A stretch of DNA of 60,000 nucleotides from assembly GCF_032854445.1 (NCBI RefSeq), contig NC_088295.1, positions 58,387,249 through 58,447,248 on the forward strand, in the 5' to 3' direction. The stretch's first letter is position 1; the number at the start of each line of letters is the position of its first letter. The position numbers and the translations under genes are program-made. This document shows positions 52,404-60,000 of the stretch, piece by piece. Below the pieces are notes generated by a model. The model searched no databases. It was given only the letters and a program-made list of their open reading frames with translations, and had not been told where the DNA came from. The DNA comes from Liolophura sinensis (lineage: Eukaryota > Mollusca > Polyplacophora > Chitonida > Chitonidae).

Positions 52404-55400
52404 GTGAATACAGTGCAACGTTTCTGTAATCTTAGTCGGTGTACAGTTTGCATTTGCCTCTACTGGCACTACTATAGCATTTCAACATGTAACTTAGTTT
52501 CTAACTTATTTTTCAAACTATCATTTTTTTAGGTGTAAATCGCCACTCTTTTTTGTCAGAATTTTCTCTGCACTTATTGCTTAGCTTGTGTACTTACCTT
52601 ATCAAAGACAGGCAAGTGTAGTCAGAAAACGTCATCTTAACACTTTTGGCTCAATCCTTTGTTCTATATTTCTGTTATAAAATGTTAACCTATGTACTTT
52701 TCAGTATTGTCTGTTAATGGGCTGTCAATCACAGCACCAGGTGATGTCGTGGCCGGCCGTCCATTTACCCTGGAGTGTAAGATAACCATCCGACAGGTGA
52801 CATATCTGTTCTCATATGGTACCGTACTGTTAATCAGGACATATCCCGGATATACGCATCCCGCAACTGTACATCGTCAATACAGGTATCACCGTCATCA
52901 CCAGCTGGGTTATCAGGGGGATGTCAACTCGTCAACGGTGAAGAGTTTTACACAGTGACGATAGAGAACGTCACAGAAGACACGGGCAGGGGCAGATGGA
53001 GGTGTGAGCATAATGGACGAAGTGTGTATGTAAAACTGGATGTCAAAGGTATAATTACTTACAGTTGCAAGATACTCTGCAGGTTTTATAACTTAGGCAA
53101 GAAGCAAACTTTTCACTCTGGTCCCATTGTTTACCACTAGGCATTCATCCAGACCACACTTTTAGAACTTTACCTATTTCTTTGGGGTTTATCCGTACTT
53201 TATCAGGTTAAAGTGTGTAGATATCTTTCCTGTGGATAGTGTTCCCTCTGGGTGAACCACAGTTCGTCAGCAAGTCTTAATTAAGTCATTCCCCGAGGTT
53301 GTGCAGTACAATGGAAAAATTACTCTGTTAATTTTAACAGAAAGTCGGTTGTCTGAGTGATGCTAGAATGTATTCTGTTATTGTAGCAGATTGCCCTGTT
53401 ACGTATAACACACATATTCTGTTAATTCAAAATAAAGATTGTATTAGACTAACTGGATTTTATGTTGAATATGACAGAATATTATGTCATAATAACAGAA
53501 TTCACTCAGACCACAGATTTTCTGTTGAAATGAACAGATTAATTTTTGTGAACCGGGCAAGTTGTGCTGACAGTAATGTGCAATTTATTTTCGTGTGGAT
53601 CGATCCTCACAATAAAGGAAATATTGAAACACAGTGGAAGCTTTCTTGGAGCACTTATTTAGTAGCAGATAACGTCTTGGAAGTGTTTCACGCCTCCAGG
53701 GTCTGCTAGGAACCTGTGAATGTTCGTGGGTTTCCGCCGGGCTCTGTACGGTTTCCACCCACCATCATGCTGGCCGCCGTGGTATAAGTGAAACATTCTT
53801 GAGTACGACGTAAAACGCCAATTAAATAAATGAATAAATAAATCAAAGCGATTGAGACACTTACACTTGTATATATATAACCTGTAATATATGCACGGAT
53901 TACGATTTGGATGTCATGTCAACGATATCGCTTCCCTGATTCATTGAAACTGACCAGTGCTTCGCTCTTACAAGTTATAAGCTTTATTTACCATCTATAT
54001 AAGAACTAATAATAAATCTGCTCTATATCCGCAGTTGTGGTAACTCTAGTAAATATAAAAGACCCCCCAGAGGCGGCGTTAGTCGGTATTCCCATCAGTT
54101 TTACTTGTGTCACCTCGGCCAGTAAGCCCAATGCCTGCATAAGGGCGTACATACGGAGTTCCGCCAATGTCCGGGAGCTAGACCAGCATGACTGTAAACA
54201 GGACTCCAGCTCGGTACAGACTACAACCCGGACATTGACGTTTACAGCTAGTGCCGAGGAGAACGGAGCTGAGCTGTACTGTAACGCCTCCAATAGCGTG
54301 ACGGATACTCCTGTACGCTCAGAAGTCTACACACTCAGTGTATTGTGTGAGTATTGCGAAGAGCGAAAACTTTTCTTTTAAGATTTATACATTTAAAGTA
54401 AAACCATGAGTGTTACTAATTATCCAGAAAAAAAATACAGCAGAAGTATAACAGCTATTAGACATTTCTAAGCACATAATATGGCTCTTCTATTGATATG
54501 CAAATATCACTATATAAAAATTATTGTTGCCAATTATTAGGAATACAGTTGTGTGGGCACGGCTTGGATAATATCTAATGCCTCTTACCGTTCCCCAATC
54601 CATTTTCTTTCCCATCCAGTTATTCACTTTTCTTAAGAGTTTTGAAGGGAAGTCAGATCAATCTAAAATAGCAAGTTAATATGGATATGGTTAAATTCCA
54701 CTGGAAAGATTTCTGCATTATTTTACTCAGTTTGGTTTGAATGTGTGTTTTTGAAAATCTACATTATTTGTTTTTAGGATTCATTTTTTTCTGAGCATGG
54801 CGTTGAAATAAAAATAAAATAAAATTTTTTGCTGTTTTGTATTATTAACAGACACCCCAAGGATCACCTGCCGGCAAAGTCAAGTAACTGTCTTCCAGGG
54901 AGAACGAGTGAAAATAGTGTGTGATGTCACAGCCAATCCAGTGGCACGAATATACTTGGTTAAGAATGGAAACAGGGTGAATCACACATTTACATCCATG
55001 CAAGATCCTACTCGACGTGACGCCACCTTATCGACATCTGAGATTGAAATCACCAAGGAGATGTCTTCAACGATATATAAGATCGAGGCAACCAACAGCG
55101 CAGGTTCTTCTTGGGCGGAAGTTGAAATCACTGTCATAGGTGGGCTTGTTTGTTTATAGTCTATTTTGCAGGTGCAAATCTAGGTACAACAACGTGTTGC
55201 TGGACTTGTTGATACTTAGATTTATGTTTTAAAATTCATTTTTTTTACCTTTGTTCATACTTGAAAACCAAGTGTTCAAATTCAGTTTTAGCTTCCAGTT
55301 CAAGCAGAAAGTTAATGTCAGAAGGGTGGCTACATCGAACGATCCACAGTCTGGAGTCTTTATACCAGTTCAGACTTCAGCCTCACTCGGATATTCCCCT

Positions 55401-58400
55401 GACGGAATATGCTTCCGCTGAATGCAACGTTGAAATTGAGTTGGATATTAAATTTTAATTTTTCAACAGGTATCCTGTTGATCTTACTTCTTACGTTAAC
55501 TGTAATTTACATTTCTCACAACATTTTTTGATAGCTTAACAAAAACGACGGATCTTTCGTCCAGCCCTATTCAGTATATTTTGTCATATTATAAAATTCA
55601 GAAAGCCGCTATATCCCGAAAAATCTAAAGGTCATATCTTGCACCCACAAAAAAGCCACCCTTATCTGGGCGTCCGGGCTTGAAGACTCTTGGGTGGAAT
55701 ACTACAAACTGGAGTACAAAGGACACGGGGAAAGTTGGAAGGAAGAACTCGTCAGAAACCCGGGAAGGGTAAAACTTGTGGAGACTACATTAAATGGTCT
55801 ACAGTCTGGAGTGTTGTACGAGTTCAGACTTCAGCCTGACTCGCACATTCCCTTGTCAGAGTATGCTACGACTGAGTGCACCATTGAAAGTGAGTTGGTT
55901 TATTTTAGATTTTGACTCTTGACGCAACTAATATTTTGTTCTCAATTCTTTTCTTTTTCTGTAATGAACATCTCCAACCTGAACATCGTAAAAGACAATT
56001 AAGACGTACAGCTTAGAGATAAAAACCAGACAGTCGAGCACAATGTGATAGCTGATAAATGGTCACACGTTACCGGTGAAATACAGCCTCTTGTCAATTT
56101 ACCTAAGTTACAGTTTATTCTAACTGTTCATATAAATGCATAAATAGTAGCAATCTACCACCCACCCCCACCCCCCTTACACCACCTAGCTGATATGTGG
56201 CTATCTTTAGTTAGCTTAACGAAGTAATAAAGGAGAATGTCAAAGAGCTGGATATTTTACAGAAGAGAGCAACACTCCTGACACGGGTCTCAGTAAGACG
56301 GTTATGTTTGGTGTGGGGTTTGTGGCGGGTATCCTCGTCCTCGCTCTCTTCGGTGTTTCCGTGATTTGTTGGCTTAGGAGAAAAGAAAAGTTAAAGTTCA
56401 TCAAAGGTAAAAAGGTTTTAAAAAACATCATACTTCTTTTAATTGTCTTATAAGCATAAACACCAGTCCGTGCCCGTGCTTACTGACAAATTTATCTTTT
56501 ATTTATTTATTTTATTTGATTGGTGTTTTACGCCGTACTCAAGAATATTTCACTTATACGACGGCGGCCAGCATTTTGGTGGGTGGAAACCGGGCAGAGC
56601 CCGGCGGAAACCCACGACCATCCGCAGGCTGCTGTCAGACCTTCCCACGTACGGCCGGAGAGGAAGCCAGCATGAGTTGGACTTGAACTCACAGCGAGAG
56701 GCCCCTGGGTCATTACGCTGCGCTAGCGCGCTAACCGACAATTTATCTTTTAAATTTATTCCCTAAAACTCAACAAGTATATGCAATTCTTCTATTGATT
56801 GGGATAAGTTATGTGTAACTTTATAGTTTTATGTTTATTTAGTGGTTACACGGTCACGGTGTTGTGATTTCTGTTCTCTTTTAGGTCATCGTGCAGAAAA
56901 CCAACAGACCGGAGACCAAGTTATGAGGTGCGCATGTATCAGCGGTTATTCTTTGCTATTCGATTATGCTAATGTTGTCTTTGACTGATGTATGTAGAGT
57001 TCCTTTGCTCCACTAATTCCATTTAGTCAACATTGTAGTAAAAAGGATTAAATGGGTGATTCGGGTTTAACGCCATATTGGCAGTCTTTCAATGATATTG
57101 AGGCATGAACACGTTAGTACTATCGTACAGGAAACAGTTGTCCACGCGCAGATGACAACATTCATAATAAGTACAAACAGGAAACCGACGCTTTTTAAAC
57201 CATCTTATATGAGCTAACAAAAATATAAAATATTGAAATTCGAAAATCACATTAAATGCAGTTCTTGTACATGTACAATAACAGTGAAAGTGTGTGTGTG
57301 TTTGTAATATTTAACTAGAGCATCGCCAGTTTGGATATATGAACGCTTGCAATCAAAGCGCATATGAGATAGATATTTATATTCATTTAGATTCATATAG
57401 ATTCGCAACGATTTTAAACAAATGAGATAGACCTAGAGCTAAATGCCACATCGAGGACCGAACTGTTCTATAAACCCTGTGTGCAAATGTTCTGTTTATC
57501 TGGCCTAGATTTGCCCCAGTTAGGCCAACTTCCTCTGGTACATGGTAACCATGTTCCAAGACTTTGGTTGCAATCATATGACACACAAATCAGCTTGTTT
57601 CAATGGAGTCAAAGTAATAAAAGTTAAAGTGCAATAAGAAACCAAATGACCTTGTTGTCTGATGTTTCTTTCCACAGTGTTGTTCAAGGCAGTGATGTGG
57701 AAGAATCGATAGACCCTGAAATACCGTCAACAGGTAAAGTTTATGTTGTATCTTTTTTCTTTATAAAGGTAATACTTAGGAAGTTGACCTTGGGATAAAG
57801 AATTTCTGAGTTAACCTTGTCATACCCCGACAATAAATCTAGCTGGTAAAAATATCTGCTTCTTTTACTTCTCCATTTCACGAAATTCTTGTTTTGAGAT
57901 AGAAGCTTTATTTCCGCTGAAGTAACAGGATAAAGGCGGTGTACTTTTCTGTTATAGGTCATTATGAAGATCTGGACGCGTCAACTAACCCAGGTATTAC
58001 ATGTCGCTTCAACGCAGTTTTATGTTGTATTTATATTTTCATTTTTCTCCAATGGAGTCGTAGAAATATGCATATTTCAGTTTGACTCAGTGCAAGGTCA
58101 GGGTGACCATATTAAACATACGTGTAAACTGCTCTCACATGTATATAACAGTGTGAAAGACTAAATCACGGACAGTAAAGCCTGAGCGGCGACAACATCG
58201 TGACAATAACTGGCAAATGCTCACACATAGTCGGTCTCTTGTCAGTTGACCTCTGTTACAAGGTTACTTTTTAACTGTCCACCTATGGAAGATCAATACA
58301 TATAGTAGTAACTTGAGGCCCCTAGCACCATGGTTTAAGCAGAAACGATTACAACTATTTTCTCTCGCGTTTAAACAATCGTCCAGCTGATTGTGATTGT

Positions 58401-58630
58401 ACACTAGTAAAATGGGCAAATGGTCCATTTAAAATGTTCCTTTTATAACTACGTTGAGCTGTATATACACAAGTAGTGTGACTAAGAGTGTACTTACATT
58501 TGCCATTGATGACATAGATCGCCTCTGATTTCTTTCACCAGGTTCTCATTATGAGGTTCTCACTGACAGGATATCATCTTCACCAGGAACCCCAGGAAAT
58601 AACGTTTACGAAAACTCCACTGTCTTATGA
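52059..58630 (+). CDS. Ig/FN3 type I membrane receptor with ITAM-like tail (5' exon not found)
   Basis: Join (5' incomplete): 52059-52403, 52705-53048, 54035-54346, 54852-55139, 55602-55889, 56263-56406, 56885-56927, 57678-57733, 57958-57993, 58542-58630. All junctions are GT/AG; extracellular and TM exons are phase 1 to 1, the usual arrangement for Ig/FN3 modules. Order: Ig1, Ig2 (one base short, frameshift), Ig3, Ig4, FN3, transmembrane helix, tail of about 80 residues. The tail has YEDL, then nine residues, then YEVL, fitting the ITAM pattern YxxL-x(6-12)-YxxL, followed by VYENSTVL, a possible SH2 (YxN) and PDZ (TVL) ligand. Likely a surface recognition or adhesion receptor; ligand unknown. 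Copying Ig2 as read would break the protein, so a polymorphism, sequence error, exon skipping or recent pseudogenisation must be considered. Confidence 0.82.
52705..53048 (+). CDS. Ig receptor exon: Ig2, frameshifted
   Basis: 344 nt, acceptor TTTTCAG, donor AAAG/GTATAA. Closely related to Ig1 but one base shorter; the frame is broken near 52791-52793 (ATCCGACAGG against AGGCAGACAGG). Downstream the shifted frame again shows LIWYRTVNQD, GGCQLVNGEE and GRWRCEHNG. Confidence 0.88.
53312..53550. mobile_element. MITE, family 1, copy 2
   Basis: About 240 bp; left end has CTGTTAATTTTAACAGAAAG, right end reverse-complemented has CTGTTCATTTCAACAGAAAA. Nearly the same internal sequence as 29697-29936 (CACACATATTCTGTTAATTC, ATAAAGATTGTATTAGACTA). 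Lies between Ig2 and Ig3. Confidence 0.85.
53705..53845 (+). repeat. SINE 3' fragment
   Basis: Plus: GTTCGTGGGTTTCCGCCGGG, ATGCTGGCCGCCGTGGTATA and ACGTAAAACGCCAATTAAAT with an (AAAT)n tail. Confidence 0.9.
54035..54346 (+). CDS. Ig receptor exon: Ig3
   Basis: 312 nt, phase 1 to 1, acceptor TCCGCAG, donor TTGT/GTGAGT. ISFTCVTSAS and AELYCNASNSVTD hold the canonical Cys pair. It has extra Cys in NACIRAY and QHDCKQD and no clear central Trp. Parent type of the left pseudo-exons. Confidence 0.9.
54347..54851 (+). other. Intron between Ig3 and Ig4
   Basis: 505 bp, A/T-rich, no feature seen. Confidence 0.7.
54852..55139 (+). CDS. Ig receptor exon: Ig4 (lacks second Cys)
   Basis: 288 nt, phase 1 to 1, acceptor TTAACAG, donor CATAG/GTGGGC. 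I-set-like: VTVFQGERVKIVCDVTANP and YKIEATNSAGSSWAEVEI. Where Y.C.A.N is expected it reads YKIEATN, so the standard disulphide cannot form; an earlier Cys (RITCRQ) is present. Confidence 0.88.
55287..55435 (+). pseudogene. Decayed FN3 exon fragment with lost donor
   Basis: Matches the 3' half of the FN3 exon 55602-55889: CAGTCTGGAGT, CAGTTCAGACTTCAGCCTCA, ATTCCCCTGACGGAATATGC. The 5' half is missing or shifted and the donor AAA/GTGAGT has become AAATTGAGT at 55436. Confidence 0.82.
55602..55889 (+). CDS. Ig receptor exon: FN3 domain
   Basis: 288 nt, phase 1 to 1, acceptor AATTCAG, donor GAAA/GTGAGT. IPKNLKVISCTHKKATLIW, VEYYKLEYKG and LQSGVLYEFRLQPDS fit the W, Y and L.P.T.Y pattern of FN3, with YEFRLQ as the F strand. 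Confidence 0.9.
55890..56262 (+). other. Intron before the TM exon
   Basis: 373 bp, no gene; includes a small C-rich tract at 56159-56178. Confidence 0.7.
56263..56406 (+). CDS. Ig receptor exon: transmembrane helix
   Basis: 144 nt, phase 1 to 1, acceptor TTTACAG, donor AAAG/GTAAAA. Encodes SNTPDTGLSKTV, the helix VMFGVGFVAGILVLALFGVS and VICW, then the stop-transfer LRRKEKLKFIK. A single-pass type I topology follows. Confidence 0.93.
56495..56738 (-). repeat. SINE copy with target-site duplication
   Basis: Minus orientation, tail to shortened head. Flanked by AATTTATCTTTTA on both sides (about 56481-56494 and 56739-56752). Confidence 0.92.
56885..56927 (+). CDS. Ig receptor exon: tail 1
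   Basis: 43 nt, phase 1 to 2, acceptor CTTTTAG, donor ATGAG/GTGCGC. Encodes GHRAENQQTGDQVM. Confidence 0.82.
56928..57677 (+). other. Intron between tail exons 1 and 2
   Basis: 750 bp, no feature recognised apart from short GT-rich sequence near 57288-57303. Confidence 0.65.
57678..57733 (+). CDS. Ig receptor exon: tail 2
   Basis: 56 nt, phase 2 to 1, acceptor TTCCACAG, donor ACAG/GTAAAG. Encodes SVVQGSDVEESIDPEIPST, acidic. Confidence 0.85.
57958..57993 (+). CDS. Ig receptor exon: tail 3 (first YxxL)
   Basis: 36 nt, phase 1 to 1, acceptor GTTATAG, donor CCAG/GTATTA. Encodes GHYEDLDASTNP. Confidence 0.82.
57994..58541 (+). other. Last intron of the Ig receptor
   Basis: 548 bp, no feature recognised. 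Confidence 0.65.
58542..58630 (+). CDS. Ig receptor exon: tail 4 (second YxxL, stop)
   Basis: 89 nt, acceptor TTTCACCAG. Encodes GSHYEVLTDRISSSPG and NNVYENSTVL, then TGA at 58628-58630. SHYEVL also fits an ITIM; VYENS fits a Grb2-type SH2 site. Confidence 0.88.
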
Positions 58631-59660
58631 AGTCAGTATATTGTCTCTTATCTCTAATGAAAACAGTATTAGCCACACTGTTTGTTATTTGCTCAAGTGA
58701 AATCACGGTGCACTACTTGTTTCTTTCTCATGGATTGTCACCGTGTGCTATTTGTTATTTGCTCATGTCAAAGTATAATAAAGTGTTTGTTATTTGCTCA
58801 TATGAAGTCACATTGTACTGTTTGTTATTAGCCCATGTGAAGTCACAGTGTACTGTTCGTTATTTGCTCAAATCAAATTGCAATGTAGTGTTTGTTTTTT
58901 GCTTATGTGAATACATAGGGTACTGCTTACCACTGGCTCTTGTGAAGTCACAATGTGAGGTGTGAAGTCACAGCATACCGTTTGTTATTTACTCACATTA
59001 CATCACAGTGTCGCTTATTCCTTGCTCGTGTAAGGACACAGGGTACTGATTTTCTTGAGCAGACACGTTGAAGTCCAACTGCCACCGACTTGATTACTGG
59101 TATTAGAAAGTCAGTATACTGTCTTTTATCTCTAACGCAAAAACTATTAGCCACATTGTTTGTTGTTTGTTCATGTAAAGGCACAGTGTACTGCTGGTTA
59201 CTTGCTCGTGAGTTGTCACCGTGTACTGTTTGTTATTTGCTTTGGCAAATTGGATGTACTGTTTGATAATTGCTGATGTGAAGCCGCCGTGTACTGCTTG
59301 TTACTTGCTCATGAGTTGTCTCAGTGTAGTGTTTGATAATTGCTCATGTGAAGCCGCCGTGTACTGCGTGTTATTTGGTCGTGTGTTGTTACCGTGTACA
59401 GTTTATGTCCACGTGTCAAATTGCACTGTAGTGTTTGTTATTTGCTTATGTGAAGTCACAATGTAGTACTTGCGTTTTGCGCTTGTGAGATCGTAGGGTA
59501 CTGTTTGTTATTTGCTCATGTCAAATCACGCTGAGCTACTTGCTATTTCTTCATGTGACAAATACTATTTGTAATAGTCGCAACGTAGTGTTTGTTATTT
59601 GCTCATGTCAAGTCATAGCATACTCTATGTTATTTGCTCATGTGAAAACACAGCTGACTG
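58620..59660. repeat. Minisatellite, about 36-bp units, 1 kb
   Basis: Imperfect units of GTACTGTTTGTTATTTGCTC then ATGTGAAGTCACA. It begins at the stop codon, so the receptor's 3' UTR is made of it. Confidence 0.92.
58777..58782 (+). terminator. Candidate poly(A) signal of the Ig receptor
   Basis: AATAAA 147 nt past the stop, followed by T/GT-rich GTGTTTGTTATTTGC. Confidence 0.5.
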
Positions 59661-59924
59661 GTATGTTTTCTTGAGCAGACACATTGAAGTCAAACTGCTA
59701 TCAACTTGATTAATGGCTAAATGACGCTGTAAACATGTTATTAGGCCTACTGCCTTTATTTGCTCCTGTGATCACACATTGCACTTGTTGCTATGCTCCT
59801 AAAAAAGGCACACTGAACTAAATTTCAGACTCCTGAGAATATGCAGCGTATTATGTGTAATAGGTTCCTAAGAAAACACACATAGTTGTAGGATCTAGAG
59901 AAGTCACAGCGTATTGGAGATATA
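59661..59924. other. Region after the minisatellite
   Basis: No gene or known repeat recognised. Confidence 0.6.
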
Positions 59925-60000
59925 GCCAGCATGAGCTGGACTTGAACTCGCAGCGACTGCATGTTGAGAGGCTCTGTTAATGCGCCGCGCTGGCGCGCTA
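59925..60000 (-). repeat. SINE truncated by the window edge
   Basis: AGCCAGCATGAGCTGGACTT, GAACTCGCAGCGACTGC and GGCGCGCTA are the head half of the SINE, minus orientation. Confidence 0.88.

Overview
This is eukaryotic, intron-rich nuclear DNA from an invertebrate animal. The protein families are animal ones (CLCA, immunoglobulin and fibronectin III cell-surface proteins). The many copies of one tRNA-headed SINE, with A and B boxes, a conserved Nin-DC-like core and a short A/T tail repeat, point to a lophotrochozoan, most likely a mollusc. No species is claimed.

Layout. (1) 343-17130, minus strand: a CLCA-family gene (copy B). Twelve exons are visible and its 3' end lies off the left edge. 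(2) 17.2-28.1 kb: spacer with two decayed Ig-domain exons on the plus strand (21253-22236), old SINEs, a possible LTR, a TA microsatellite, a roughly 1 kb direct duplication and a 48-bp-type satellite. (3) 28535-48420, minus strand: a second CLCA gene (copy A), complete in 15 exons, predicted at 923 residues. Its introns carry large satellite arrays. (4) 48.6-52 kb: spacer between divergent genes. (5) 52059-58630, plus strand: an Ig/FN3 type I membrane receptor with four Ig exons (one frameshifted), one FN3 exon, a transmembrane exon and a four-exon cytoplasmic tail holding an ITAM-like tyrosine pair. Its signal-peptide exon was not found. (6) 58.6-60 kb: a minisatellite and an edge-truncated SINE.

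The window reads best as a tandem duplication of a divergent pair, CLCA (minus) plus Ig receptor (plus). Both CLCA copies keep the same exon phases and, for most exons, the same lengths. The Ig partner is nearly intact on the right and reduced to broken exons on the left. Both CLCA copies keep the MIDAS residues of the VWA domain and the HExxH pair, but both have lost the aspartate usually found in HExxHxxxGxxDE. Exon 4 is far more alike between the copies than other exons, which suggests gene conversion.

All splice sites were placed by eye from GT/AG signals, reading frame, phase continuity and comparison between paralogues. Untranslated regions, promoters and first exons are much less certain.
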